37,115 bases of DNA from assembly GCF_014647515.1 (NCBI RefSeq), contig NZ_BMPI01000016.1, forward strand, positions 1 through 37,115, given 5' to 3'. This DNA comes from Dactylosporangium sucinum. Lineage in GTDB: Bacteria; Actinomycetota; Actinomycetes; Mycobacteriales; Micromonosporaceae. Made by a program: the position numbers and the translations under genes. Within the stretch, counting starts at the first letter, position 1, and each line of letters starts with the position of its first letter. Below, piece after piece: positions 1-11,382 of the stretch. Under the pieces are notes generated by a model, which saw only the letters and a list, made by a program, of their open reading frames with translations, searched no databases and was not told the origin of the DNA.

Positions 1-35
1 CGCCGGTCGCGGCCCGCGCTGGTTGGCCTCCAAAG

Positions 36-166
36 CAAGTTGACCTTGGTGGATTTCGGCCGCCGGGGCGACCGAAACCCACCAAGGTCAACTTGTGGGG
101 CTCGTGGCAATTGACCTTGGTGGGTTTGGGTCGTCCGGGCGGCGGAAATCCACCAAGGTCAACTTG
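36..166. repeat. Two tandem hairpin-forming extragenic repeats
   Basis: Two copies of an inverted repeat lie 12 bases apart. Copy A (36-95) has 24-nt arms starting CAAGTTGACCTTGGTGG that pair at 23 of 24 positions around a 12-nt loop. Copy B (108-166) has the same arm sequence with one base missing on its left side. Arms of this size and sequence conservation suggest a dispersed repetitive extragenic palindrome or a small non-autonomous element rather than a single terminator. As they lie at the 3' end of the minus-strand CorC transcript they could also end transcription. The 35 bases before them show nothing I can name. Confidence 0.75.
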
Positions 167-269
167 CCAGGGTGGTGGCGTCGGGCCAGGCCATGCGGAG
201 CTTGCGGAGCGAGCCGTTCAGGCGGGTCGGGTCGCCGTCCACGATCGCCGTTTCGACGTGTGCCGTCAC
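159..269 (-). CDS. 36-codon reading frame after the CorC gene, possibly truncated
   Basis: A GTG at 269 overlaps the TGA of the CorC-like gene in a GTGA junction, the translational-coupling arrangement used repeatedly in this window. The frame reads 36 residues beginning MTAHVETAIVDGDPTRLNGS and stops at a TGA (159-161) that lies inside the arm of hairpin repeat B. The peptide is soluble in character, has no signal or membrane segment, and I do not recognise a family. Because the stop codon belongs to the repeat, it may be the remnant of a longer gene cut by the repeat, or a true short peptide. The codons keep the G/C-rich third position of a real gene, but the length limits confidence. Confidence 0.4.
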   Translation of the reverse strand: MTAHVETAIVDGDPTRLNGSLRKLRMAWPDATTLAS

Positions 270-1099
270 TCGGTCTTTTCGCGCCCGGGCGCGTGGTCGA
301 GGGCCGGCGAGCGGGGCGGCGGGACCGGGCGGGCGACCGCGACCCGGGCCGCGCGGCGGCCCTCGACGGTGCGGACGTGCAGGTGCCAGCCGTCGTGGCG
401 CACCTCGTCCCCGACGGTCGGGAGCTTGCCCAGGCGGGCCATCACGAACCCGGCCACCGTCTCGTACGGGCCGGTGGGCAGGGTCAGGCCGGTGCGCTCG
501 GCGAGGTCGGCGAGGTTCAGCAGGCCGTCGACCTCGTCGACCCGGCCCGCGGGAGGGGGTGGCGGGTCGTACTCGTCGTGGATCTCCCCGACCAGCTCCT
601 CGATGAGGTCCTCCAGGGTGACGATGCCGGCGGTCCCGCCGTACTCGTCGACGACGACCGCCAGGTGGTGCCCGCCCCGGCGCATCTCGGACAGCGCGGC
701 CAGCACCCGCTTGCTCGCCGGCAGGCGGTGGACCTCGCGGGTGAGCTGCCGCAGCGGGACGGCGGGGTCGGGGAACGGCAGCAGCGTCAGGTCACGGACG
801 TGCACGAAGCCGAGCACGTCGTCCGGGTCGCCGGCGATGACGGGGAAGCGGGAGTGTCTTGCCCGCCGTACCAGAGCGATCGCCTCGGGCAACGTCAGCT
901 GGGCGTCGAGGAAGACCACTTCGGTCCGCGGCACCATCACCTCGCGGACGTGGCCGGAGCCGGTGTTGGCCGTGATCAGCGACCTGAGCTCGGCCTCGTT
1001 GATGCGTGGTGCCTCGGGGGTAGCGTGAAGTCGACGCGCCCAGCGCTGCAACAGGGCAGCCACAGCCTGCCGTATGGTTCCGGGGGCAGCCTCCGGCAT
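266..1099 (-). CDS. CorC/HlyC-type CBS-domain protein without membrane domain
   Basis: A cytoplasmic protein of about 277 residues made of a CBS-domain pair (EVMVPRTEVVFL near the start, then a second CBS repeat ending in VVVDEYGGTAGIVTLEDLIEE) and a C-terminal CorC_HlyC transporter-associated domain (LPTGPYETVAGFVMARLGKLP). The VDEYGGTAG.VTLED signature is typical of the hemolysin/CorC family linked to Mg/Co efflux. The N-terminal CNNM membrane domain of the larger members is absent, so this is the small soluble type, which probably binds adenine nucleotides and regulates a partner. I chose ATG 1099 because a perfect -10 hexamer TACAAT ends exactly six bases before it, implying a leaderless message. 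An in-frame GTG at 1135 would give 289 residues but would lie upstream of that transcript. The gene is divergent from galE. Confidence 0.85.
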   Translation of the reverse strand: MPEAAPGTIRQAVAALLQRWARRLHATPEAPRINEAELRSLITANTGSGHVREVMVPRTEVVFLDAQLTLPEAIALVRRARHSRFPVIAGDPDDVLGFVHVRDLTLLPFPDPAVPLRQLTREVHRLPASKRVLAALSEMRRGGHHLAVVVDEYGGTAGIVTLEDLIEELVGEIHDEYDPPPPPAGRVDEVDGLLNLADLAERTGLTLPTGPYETVAGFVMARLGKLPTVGDEVRHDGWHLHVRTVEGRRAARVAVARPVPPPRSPALDHAPGREKTE

Positions 1100-1105
1100 G
1101 GACGA

Positions 1106-1135
1106 ATTGTAGGCATCCCACTCCCGGTCATTCAC
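1106..1135 (-). promoter_or_regulatory. Promoter for leaderless CorC-like gene
   Basis: On the minus strand TACAAT (1106-1111) is separated by 18 bp from GTGAAT (1130-1135), a partial -35. Six bases separate TACAAT from ATG 1099, so the predicted first transcribed base is the A of the start codon. Confidence 0.55.
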
Positions 1136-1185
1136 CGGCGACGTGTAAATTTGTTGGTTCGCGATGACTTTTGTGGAGGTACGCC

Positions 1186-2151
1186 GTGAGACTGCTCGTG
1201 ACCGGGGGCGCCGGCTATATCGGCAGCGTCGTCACCGCGCTGCTGCTCGATGCCGGGCATGAGGTCGTCGTGCTCGACGACCTCTCGACCGGCCATCAGG
1301 ACGCGGTGCCGCAGGGCGCCACCTTCGTCCGCGGCCGCGTCCACGACAGCATCGCCGACGTGCTCACGCCCGACTTCGACGGCGTGCTGCACTTCGCCGC
1401 CTTCATCGCGGCGGGGGAGAGCGTGCAGAAGCCCGAGAAGTACTGGGACAACAACGCGGTCGGCACCCTGCGCCTGCTCGACGCGATGCGCGCCGCCGGC
1501 GTGCGCCGCCTGGTCTTCTCCTCGACCGCGAACGTCTACGGCGACCCCGACACGGTCCCGATCCCGGAGACGGCCGCCGTCCGCCCCCCGAACCCGTACG
1601 CGACCTCGAAGCTGGCCGCCGACCACGCGCTCACCGGCGAGGCGGTCGGCCACGGCCTGTCCGCGGTCAGCCTGCGGTACTTCAACGTGGCCGGCGCCCT
1701 CCGCCGCGCCGACGGCTCGATGATCGGCGAGCGGCACGACCCGGAGACCCACCTGATCCCGATCGCGCTGCAGGTCGCGGCCGGCCGGCGGGAGAAGCTG
1801 CAGCTGTTCGGCGACGACTACGACACCCCGGACGGCACCAACGTCCGCGACTACATCCACGTCGCCGACCTGGGCACCGCCCACCTGCTGGCGCTGGGCA
1901 CGATGGACGGCCCCGGCCACCGCGTCTACAACCTCGGCAACGGCAACGGCTTCTCCAACCGACAGGTCGTCGAGGTCGTCCGCACGGTGACCGGCCACCC
2001 GATCCCGGTCGAGATGGCCCCGCGCCGCCCGGGCGACCCGGCCCAGCTCGTGGCGTCGTCGGAGAAGGCCAGGCGCGAGCTCGGCTGGACCCCTCAGCAC
2101 GTCGACCTGGCCACGATGGTGGCCGATGCCTGGGCATACATGAACTACTGA
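1186..2151 (+). CDS. galE: UDP-glucose 4-epimerase
   Basis: GalE interconverts UDP-glucose and UDP-galactose with tightly bound NAD in the cytoplasm, feeding galactose catabolism and cell-wall or exopolysaccharide precursors. The 321-residue product starts with the Rossmann motif TGGAGYIGS (residues 6-14). The extended-SDR active site is present, with SSTANVYG around residue 115 and Tyr138-x3-Lys142 (YATSK). NVRDYIHVADL and the VYNLGNGNG segment are typical of GalE. The start is GTG 1186, preceded by GGAGG (1175-1179) at 6-nt spacing; an in-frame codon at 1171 has no such site. Length is normal. The gene ends convergently, overlapping the 3' end of the minus-strand propeller gene by 7 bp, so the two transcripts collide or share a termination zone. 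No other Leloir-pathway genes are adjacent. Confidence 0.93.
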   Translation: MRLLVTGGAGYIGSVVTALLLDAGHEVVVLDDLSTGHQDAVPQGATFVRGRVHDSIADVLTPDFDGVLHFAAFIAAGESVQKPEKYWDNNAVGTLRLLDAMRAAGVRRLVFSSTANVYGDPDTVPIPETAAVRPPNPYATSKLAADHALTGEAVGHGLSAVSLRYFNVAGALRRADGSMIGERHDPETHLIPIALQVAAGRREKLQLFGDDYDTPDGTNVRDYIHVADLGTAHLLALGTMDGPGHRVYNLGNGNGFSNRQVVEVVRTVTGHPIPVEMAPRRPGDPAQLVASSEKARRELGWTPQHVDLATMVADAWAYMNY

Positions 2152-3326
2152 GCGTCCAGCTTCTGCCAGGTGGAGCCGTCGACCGAGAACGCCGTGTAGA
2201 TGGTCGACATCTGGTACGCCACGTAGCCGGCCTGGGTCCGCGCCAGCCGCATGGTCGGGTGCAGGCCCTCCAGCCGGTGCCAGCTCACGCCCCGGTCTTC
2301 CGACACCAGCCAGTGCCCGGCGCCGTCGACGATGAGCAGGCGGCCGTCGAGCAGCGGCACCGCCTCGCCGCCGATGGTGGCGTTGCCGGCCGTCGGTTGG
2401 ACCGCGCTCCAGCTGACGCCCCCGTCCGCCGAGGAGACGACGCCCACCAGCCGGGCGGGGGTGGTCGCCGGGTCCACGAGCATGGCATACACGTCCTTGC
2501 CCAGCATCGCGACCCGGGCCTCGCCCGCGGCCTCGAACGCGGTGGTCCGCCACTGCCGGCCGTCGTCGCGGGAGACCGACACCGCCGCCTTGCCGGCCGA
2601 GCTGCCGCCGACCCACCACGAGCCGTCGCCGGCCCGGACCGGGGAGGTCCAGCACACGGCGATGCCTCCCGGCTGGGCCGGCGGCGCGATCAGGCCGGTC
2701 GGCGTGACGGCCAGGAGCGGCTGGCCGCACCCTCTGCTGTACAAGTGGGCGGTCCCGGGCAGGGGAGCCGTCGCCGGGGACGCCGAGGACAGCTGCCAGG
2801 AGTCACCGACGGCGACCGTGCTGCCGGCGACCAGCGCCACCTGCGAGCCGGTGACCGTCAACACAGGCACCGAGCCGGCGCCCGTCGAGCCGAGCTCGGC
2901 CGGGACCGGGCGCAGCGCCCAGGTGCGTCCGCCGTCGACGGTGGCGTAGACGCGGTTCGTGCAGGTGCTCCCGCCCTCGCACTCGGCCGTGAGCAGGTAG
3001 CCTCGCTCGGCGTCGACGAACTCGACGTCGCGGACCGTCCCCGGCAGGTCGGTCGGCAGGTGCGGCAGCCCGTTGACGGTGACGTTCTCGGCGGTCCAGA
3101 CCCCGGCCGGGTCGGTCGAGGCGGCCGGCTGCGGCGGCGGCTCGTCGCCCCCGCCGGCCACCACGCCCGCGATCACCACGGCGACCGCCGCGGCCGCTCC
3201 GCCCTGCGCGAGGCGGCGGCGCCGGCGCAGCGCCGCGGCCCGCGCGGTGATCGCCGTGAGGGGCGGCTGGTCGATGTCGAGCCGGTCGCGCTCCGCGCGC
3301 AGCCGGGTCCCCAACTGGTCAGGCAC
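2145..3326 (-). CDS. One-pass membrane protein with extracytoplasmic Asp-box (BNR) repeats, sigma-factor partner
   Basis: The 393-residue protein has a charged cytoplasmic N-terminus (1-40, Arg-rich at 34-38), one membrane helix (about 42-60) and a large extracytoplasmic part. That part carries at least four Asp-box motifs of the S/T-x-D-x-G-x-S/T-W type (VDGGRTW, RDDGRQW, ADGGVSW, EDRGVSW). Such boxes mark BNR/sialidase-like beta-propellers. Its start overlaps the stop of the ECF sigma gene by 8 bp, so the two are translated together. By position and topology I infer that the short cytoplasmic segment holds the sigma factor while the propeller senses something outside. There is no recognisable zinc-binding anti-sigma (ZAS) HxxxCxxC motif, so the anti-sigma role is inferred. 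A paralogue with the same design lies at 3845-5137. Confidence 0.7.
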   Translation of the reverse strand: MPDQLGTRLRAERDRLDIDQPPLTAITARAAALRRRRRLAQGGAAAAVAVVIAGVVAGGGDEPPPQPAASTDPAGVWTAENVTVNGLPHLPTDLPGTVRDVEFVDAERGYLLTAECEGGSTCTNRVYATVDGGRTWALRPVPAELGSTGAGSVPVLTVTGSQVALVAGSTVAVGDSWQLSSASPATAPLPGTAHLYSRGCGQPLLAVTPTGLIAPPAQPGGIAVCWTSPVRAGDGSWWVGGSSAGKAAVSVSRDDGRQWRTTAFEAAGEARVAMLGKDVYAMLVDPATTPARLVGVVSSADGGVSWSAVQPTAGNATIGGEAVPLLDGRLLIVDGAGHWLVSEDRGVSWHRLEGLHPTMRLARTQAGYVAYQMSTIYTAFSVDGSTWQKLDAQ

Positions 3327-3816
3327 TGGTCACCTCGGCTCGGTAGCCCGGCAGCAGCGCGGCCAGCGCCGCCCGCCCCCGGGACAGCCGGGACTTCACC
3401 GTGCCCGCCGGGACGTTGAGCGCGGCCGAGATCTCGTCCACGCTGAGGTCGGCGTAGTAGTGCAGCACGATGACCTCCCGGTAGCTGCGTGGTATGGCGT
3501 CGAGCGCCTGGGTCAGGTCCGTCCGGTCGGGCTCGGGGCCGGTGCTGGTGAGCGCCGGCCGGTCCCGGAGCAGGATCAGGTCGAGGACCTTGCGGCGCCG
3601 CCATCGCCGGCGGACGACGTTCAGCGCGACGGTGCGCAGCCAGGCCTCCGGGTTGTCGATCCCGGCGAACCCGCCCGGCCGCGCGACCGCCCGCGCGAAT
3701 GCCTCCTGGACGACGTCCTGCGCCTCGGTCAGGTCGGTCGTGAACGCGTAGAGCTGCGTGACCAGCCTGCGGTAACAGGCGTGGTACACCTCTGCCACGT
3801 CGCTCACGCTGTTCAC
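3319..3816 (-). CDS. ECF-type RNA polymerase sigma factor (SigE-like family), copy 1
   Basis: This 165-residue protein has sigma region 2 (about residues 10-77: [46 protein letters not shown]) and region 4 (about 105-155: LDAIPRSYREVIVLHYYADLSVDEIS, then the helix-turn-helix PAGTVKSRLSRGRAAL). It lacks sigma regions 1 and 3, as expected for the extracytoplasmic-function class. It starts at GTG 3816; GTG codons at 3807 and 3801 are also in frame, but homologous sigma factors begin near the first. The gene lies 28 bp after the upstream propeller gene and overlaps its own propeller gene by 8 bp, making a four-gene minus-strand run of sigma, propeller, sigma, propeller. Target promoters are unknown. 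Confidence 0.88.
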   Translation of the reverse strand: MNSVSDVAEVYHACYRRLVTQLYAFTTDLTEAQDVVQEAFARAVARPGGFAGIDNPEAWLRTVALNVVRRRWRRRKVLDLILLRDRPALTSTGPEPDRTDLTQALDAIPRSYREVIVLHYYADLSVDEISAALNVPAGTVKSRLSRGRAALAALLPGYRAEVTSA

Positions 3817-3844
3817 GATCCCCCGGCCGGCTCCCCGGTTCCCG

Positions 3845-5126
3845 TCAATTCGGCAGCACCGTCGCGGAGAGGGTCGCCTCCACCCAGTTGCGGGCCTCCT
3901 TCGACACCCGCGGCGGCGAGCCGAGCGCCGCGAAGCCGTTCTCGACCGCGGCGAGCGGGCCTCCGGGGCCGGCGACGACGCCGAAGTGCTCGCCGTCGAG
4001 GCTCTCCAGGAAGACCATCTCGCTGTTGCCCTGGATCCACATCATGAGCGAGCGATCCGGGCGGGTCAGCACGCCGAACTCTCGGCCGACCAGCGCCTTG
4101 TCGCCGGTGAGCTGGGCGGGCAGCTCGATCTTCGTGGGTACTTCGATCCAGTCCTGGCCGCCGTCCGAGGTACGGAAGAACCGGATGCTGTTCGGATAGC
4201 GGACGAACGCGAAGGCGGTGTGGCCGTCGCGCGTCGCGATTCTCGGCGCGTCGAGCCCGGCCGGCGCGTCGAGCCGCCGCGCGACCCAGGTCCGCCCCTG
4301 GTCGGTGCTCACCGACACGGACGGCTGGCCGGTCGTCAGGTCGGCGCCGGCCACCCACCAGCCGGCCTCGCCGGGCAGCCCGGCGACGATCGTGCGCCGG
4401 GCCATCGGCGGCTGGCTGGCGAGCAGGCTCAGCGCGCCGTCGCCGGCCCGGACGCCGAAGAGGTCGCCGTACTGCGCCAGCTGCACGACCTTGTCGCCCA
4501 ACCCCAGCAGCAGCCGGTCGCTCGGCCCGACCACGGGCGCGCCGCTCTCGCCGGGCAGCGGCGACGCGTCGGCCGTGTCGATGCTGAACCGCACCGAAGT
4601 GCGCGATCCGCCGCCCACCTCGCCGCTCAGCATGAACGTGTTGCCGGTGATCCGGACCAGGTCGACCGACTCCAGCTTGTCCAGCGGCGACTGCCGCAGC
4701 GCGTCGAGCAGGTAGGGCGTGCGCCGGTCGGCCGAGTCCTCGCGCAGCATGGTCACCTGCAGGCTGCACCGGCGGTTCTGCGGCACCTCGACGCAGACGT
4801 CGACCGCCGCCACCACGCCGTCCGGGAGGGCGCCGGCCGCGGCTCGCAGCGTCGTCGTCGACGGATACGTGCCGGTCGCCGAGACGACCGGGCCGGGCGT
4901 CCACGCCTCGCCGAGGTCGGGGTTGGGCCCGAGCGCGGCCGGGGTGGGCCGGCCGAAGATCCCGGCCAGGGCGACGGGCGCGAAGACGGCGAGCGTGCCG
5001 ACGAGGGCGCCGACGACCGCCATCCGGTCGCGGATGCGCACCCGGCCGGCCCGGCGGTAGAGCGTGCTGAAGTCGGGGACCCAGGTGGCCGCCTCGATCT
5101 GCGCGCGGAGGGCGCGGAAGTCCAGC

Positions 5127-5137
<11 letters not shown>
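3845..5137 (-). CDS. One-pass membrane protein with Asp-box repeats, partner of sigma factor copy 2
   Basis: The 430-residue product has the same plan as the gene at 2145-3326. A cytoplasmic N-terminus (1-38, DFRALRAQIEAATWVPDF then Arg-rich) is followed by one membrane helix at about 39-60 and an extracytoplasmic domain with Asp-boxes (TDQGRTW, SDGGQDW) and degenerate repeats. I chose ATG 5137 because it overlaps the sigma-factor stop (5127) by 11 bp, and the frame upstream of it is simply the sigma gene read in another frame. The N-terminal cytoplasmic sequence does not resemble that of the other propeller protein, which fits each being matched to its own sigma factor. Function as an anti-sigma sensor is inferred from gene order and topology only. 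Confidence 0.7.
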
Positions 5138-6809
<1,672 letters not shown>

Positions 6810-6810
6810 G

Positions 6811-7338
6811 GTGGACAAAACCACCATCGGTGTCGCGATCGACATCCCCCACCCCTGGGGCAGCGAGCTGACCGCCGCCCGGCTGGCCGCCGGTGACCCG
6901 GTCGGCGCCTACGTGCCCGCCCACGTCACGCTGCTGGGGCCGACCGAGATCGACGCCGGTGACCTGCCGGAGATCGACCGGCACCTGACGGCGGTGGCCG
7001 CCCGCCACCCCGCCTTCGACGTGCGGCTGCGCGGCACGGGGACGTTCCGGCCGGTGACCCAGGTGGTGTTCGTGGCGGTCGCGGCCGGCATCAGCGAGTG
7101 CGAGCGGCTGCACGCCGCGGTGCTGTCCTCGGCCGCGATCCGGACCGAGGTCCGCTTCCCGTACCACCCGCACGTGACCGTCGCGCACGACGTGCCGCCG
7201 GAGCGGCTCGACGCCGTCTTCGCCGGCCTGGCGGGCTACGAGGCGTCGTTCGCCGTCGCCGGGTTCACGCTGTTCGAGCACGACGACGGCGGCCGATGGC
7301 GTTCCTATGCGGAGTACCGTCTCGCGACGGACCATTGA
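6811..7338 (+). CDS. 2'-5' RNA ligase / 2H phosphoesterase family protein
   Basis: The 175-residue protein carries the two HxT motifs that define the 2H phosphoesterase superfamily, HVTLLG (His38) and HVTVAH (His121). Each lies in one lobe of the expected two-lobed fold, and they are spaced as usual for the family. Members cleave or form 2',5'- or cyclic phosphodiester bonds in RNA or nucleotide derivatives; the substrate here cannot be read from sequence. The start is GTG 6811, one base after the trpS stop codon. A longer in-frame extension overlaps trpS and has no family support. Close spacing implies cotranscription with trpS and the membrane protein that follows. Confidence 0.8.
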   Translation: MDKTTIGVAIDIPHPWGSELTAARLAAGDPVGAYVPAHVTLLGPTEIDAGDLPEIDRHLTAVAARHPAFDVRLRGTGTFRPVTQVVFVAVAAGISECERLHAAVLSSAAIRTEVRFPYHPHVTVAHDVPPERLDAVFAGLAGYEASFAVAGFTLFEHDDGGRWRSYAEYRLATDH

Positions 7339-7341
7339 GGG

Positions 7342-8352
7342 GTGGGCCTGCTCGACCGGCTGGAGGCCGGCCTGGACCGGGTGGTGGCCGCGGGGCGGCG
7401 CCGCTCGCGGGTGTTCGATCACGTCTGGCGCGCGCAGCAGCGGTACTTCGACGTCGACGCGGCCCGGCTCGCCGCCGCGACGGCCTACTACGGCTTCTTC
7501 GCCGTCTTCGCCATGGCCGTCGTCGCGTTCTGGATACTCGGCCGGGTGCTCGGGGGCAACCAGGCCGTCGTCGACCGGGTGCAGGTCTACCTGCAGGCCA
7601 ACCTGCCGCAGCTGCACTCCGACGAGATCTTCGCCGGCAGCCAGCAGATCGGCATCATCGCCCTCGTCGGCCTGATCATCGCCGGCGTCGGCTGGGTGGA
7701 GAACCTGCGCTCCTCGCAGCGCGCCCTGTGGCACCTGCAGGAACACCCGGGCAACGCCGTCGTCCGCTGGCTGGTCGACCTCGGCGTCCTGGTGGCGCTC
7801 GGCCTGCTGCTGCTGATCTCGATCGGCATCTTCGCCGGCGTGCAGGAGCTGCTGTACTGGCTGGCCGGCGACTTCGAGCAGGACCCGGTGCGCGTCGCGC
7901 TGCGCGGGACGTCGTCGCTGCTGTCCGGGATCGTCGACGTCATCCTGGGCGCGGCCCTGCTGGTCGGGGTGCCCCGGCTGCGGATGTCGCTGCGCCGGCT
8001 GTGGCCGTCCGCGCTGCTGTTCGCCGTCGGGCTCGGCGCGCTCAAGACGGTGGGCAAGTGGTACATCACGCGGACCGAGCACAACCCGGCCTACCAGCTG
8101 GTCGCCGGCACCATCGGGCTGCTGCTCTACATGTACCTGCTGCACCAGCTGCTGCTCTTCGCGGCCGCCCTGTCGGCGACCAGCCCGCACGGCCGGGTCA
8201 AGGACCTGGCCGGCGGCCAGCCCCGGGCCGACGTCCGGTCGGCCGAACGCGCGGCGCAGCTCGTCGAGGAGGCGGCCGAGACGACGGAGCGGGCGGCGCA
8301 CATCGTGGCTTCCGGCGGTTCGGCGCCGCCTGAGCGCTCCGACCCGTCATGA
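7342..8352 (+). CDS. YihY/BrkB-family inner membrane protein
   Basis: This 336-residue polytopic protein has six clear hydrophobic helices (about residues 44-69, 103-120, 143-168, 194-212, 220-240 and 253-280). It has the family hallmarks of an Arg-rich amphipathic N-terminus, AAATAYYGFFAVFAMAVVAF in the first helix and the LYMYLLHQLLLFAAAL block in the last. YihY proteins were once called ribonuclease BN but are membrane proteins of unsettled function. The C-terminus is a hydrophilic Ala/Glu-rich cytoplasmic tail. GTG 7342 begins three bases after the preceding stop. The stop overlaps the ATG of the next gene (ATGA at 8349-8352), so the run from trpS is probably one transcript. Confidence 0.85.
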   Translation: MGLLDRLEAGLDRVVAAGRRRSRVFDHVWRAQQRYFDVDAARLAAATAYYGFFAVFAMAVVAFWILGRVLGGNQAVVDRVQVYLQANLPQLHSDEIFAGSQQIGIIALVGLIIAGVGWVENLRSSQRALWHLQEHPGNAVVRWLVDLGVLVALGLLLLISIGIFAGVQELLYWLAGDFEQDPVRVALRGTSSLLSGIVDVILGAALLVGVPRLRMSLRRLWPSALLFAVGLGALKTVGKWYITRTEHNPAYQLVAGTIGLLLYMYLLHQLLLFAAALSATSPHGRVKDLAGGQPRADVRSAERAAQLVEEAAETTERAAHIVASGGSAPPERSDPS

Positions 8353-8766
8353 TGGGCGCCGTGGGTGCACTCGTGACTTTGGACCTGCCGGCCGACGCGC
8401 CGGCGCTGACCCTGCCGTGGATCATCACCTTCGGCCCGATGGACGACGAGGAGGAGTGGGAGCCGGTCGTCTGCGGCCCCTACGAGCGGGCGCACGCACT
8501 GGCCCTCGCGGAGGCCGTGGTCGCCGACGAGGACCTGATGGCGGTCGTCGAGCCGCTCCAGCCGCACGTGACGGTGGCCCAGATCCAGGGCGACATCGCC
8601 GCCTCGCGGATGGCCGCCGAGAACGAGGACCTGGAGACCGCGGCCCTGGACGAGGAGATGGGCGACCATCACCACGACCACGATCACGACGAGGACGAAG
8701 ACCACACGCACGAGCCGCCGTCCGTCGACGACATTCGTGCCGGTTTCGCCCGGATCGCGGCGAAGC

Positions 8767-8777
<11 letters not shown>
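8349..8777 (+). CDS. Conserved-looking protein with His/Asp-rich segment
   Basis: The 142-residue acidic protein of unknown family begins with a folded-looking part (residues 1-95, with LPWIITFGPMDDEEEWEPVV and a helical Ala/Glu-rich stretch). It then contains a His/Asp cluster, HHHDHDHDEDEDHTHE, near residues 103-118, and ends in a short helix (VDDIRAGFARIAAKL). The cluster could bind Ni, Zn or Cu, but no metal-uptake genes are adjacent. The start overlaps the YihY stop (ATGA), so translation is likely coupled; a second ATG follows directly at 8352. The 3' end overlaps the convergent alpha-glucosidase gene by 11 bp. Confidence 0.75.
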
Positions 8778-10245
<1,468 letters not shown>

Positions 10246-10302
10246 GCTAACCGCTCAAACCGCCCCAAGTCCGGCTCTTCGCGCGACTGTCCCATGCCCG
10301 TT

Positions 10303-10360
10303 CCATGATCGAGGGCGAGTTCTGGCTGTCCCAGCGACCAGATGTTTCCCTCGATCATGG
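10303..10360. repeat. Long-armed extragenic palindrome (REP-like hairpin)
   Basis: Perfect 13-bp arms CCATGATCGAGGG (10303-10315) and CCCTCGATCATGG (10348-10360) enclose a 32-nt loop with its own short stem (TCTGG and CCAGA). It lies between the start of the GH13 gene and the stop of the merR gene, both minus strand. The design, with AT-containing arms unlike the surroundings, suggests a dispersed actinobacterial palindrome. It could also end the merR transcript. Confidence 0.65.
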
Positions 10361-10446
10361 AGTTGGTCGGTCGTGCCGCTGCCGGAGCCCCGCAAAGCGG
10401 GCGGTCCGGCGCCAGGTTCGGCGGTGCGTGCGACGGGCGCGGGCGG

Positions 10447-11382
10447 TTAGCTGTGCGCTTTCAGGGCGGACAGGAACCAGGACCACCTGTGGGTCGTCGT
10501 CGGCACCGGCGGCCAGCCGTTGATCACCGCCATCAGCTGCCAGTAGCGCTCCGCCCGCGGGTCGACGGCCAGCTCCAGGCCGTCGATGAGCTCCGCGCGG
10601 TACGCCGGGTCGTCCGCCCGGTCGAAGGCCGCCGCCCAGCGGCCCGTCACCTCCGACACCACCTCGGCCGCCGCCGGGTCCTCCGGGGTCACGCCCCGGT
10701 CCATCGCCGCCGCAACGTGGTCGGTAAACCACGAAATATCGGACATCTCGGTGGGCACCGACCGCGGCGGCGCCGAGGAGTCTAACGAGCGGCGGCTCAT
10801 CTCGCGCAGCCGGGCGCGAAAGTCCGGCGCCCGCAGCAGCGATGCCAGCTCGATCCACGCGTCCACCTGCTCGTCCGTCGGATCGTCCGGCAGGTCGGGG
10901 GTGGCGCTGCGCATCATGCCGGCGAACTTGGTCGCCTCCTCCGAGGCCGGCAGGTCCGCGAAGACGGTGTCGAAGAACTCTTCCACGATCCGCCGGCGTT
11001 CGTCGGCGGATGCCTGGGTGATGCGGGTCATGCGCTCCAGCTCCGAGGGTGACGGGTCGCGGCGGGCCACCGCGCGCAGGGCCGCGCGGCGCAGGCGCAG
11101 GACCCGGATCTGCACGCCGATGGCCTCGGCGTGGGCGGCGGCGACGCTCGCCAGGTCGACGCCGTTGTCCAGGACGCGGCGGATGGTGGCGATGTCCAGC
11201 CCCAGCTCCCGCAGCGTGCGGACGAACTCGAGGCGCACGAGCGCACCGTGGTCGTACCGCCGGTAGTTGGCGCGCGACCGCTCGGCCTCCGGCACCAGCC
11301 CGACGTCCGAGTAGTACCGGATCGTCTTCACCGGCAGCCCGGTCAGGCGCGACAGCTCCCCGATGTTCACGTCACTCAGCAT
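10447..11382 (-). CDS. MerR-family transcriptional regulator
   Basis: The N-terminal winged helix-turn-helix NIGELSRLTGLPVKTIRYYSDVGLVPEAERS..NYRRYD and the following helices (LEFVRTLRELGLDIATIRRVLD) are those of MerR proteins. The 311-residue length includes a roughly 190-residue C-terminal helical domain of unknown ligand; there is no cysteine cluster of the metal-sensing type. Two starts compete. ATG 11382 has a GGAGGG site four bases upstream. A leaderless GTG at 11370 (fifth codon) sits exactly seven bases after a -10-like GATGCT and would give the canonical MerR N-terminus. A MerR-type dyad overlaps the start, so the gene is probably autoregulated. The divergent membrane protein gene begins 47 bp away and may be its target. 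Confidence 0.88.
   Translation of the reverse strand: MLSDVNIGELSRLTGLPVKTIRYYSDVGLVPEAERSRANYRRYDHGALVRLEFVRTLRELGLDIATIRRVLDNGVDLASVAAAHAEAIGVQIRVLRLRRAALRAVARRDPSPSELERMTRITQASADERRRIVEEFFDTVFADLPASEEATKFAGMMRSATPDLPDDPTDEQVDAWIELASLLRAPDFRARLREMSRRSLDSSAPPRSVPTEMSDISWFTDHVAAAMDRGVTPEDPAAAEVVSEVTGRWAAAFDRADDPAYRAELIDGLELAVDPRAERYWQLMAVINGWPPVPTTTHRWSWFLSALKAHS

Noticed and set aside
3835..3841. GGGAACC as an ECF -35 before the first-copy sigma gene
   Set aside because: The only CGT-type -10 downstream is about 19-20 bp away and overlaps the start codon, too far for an ECF promoter.
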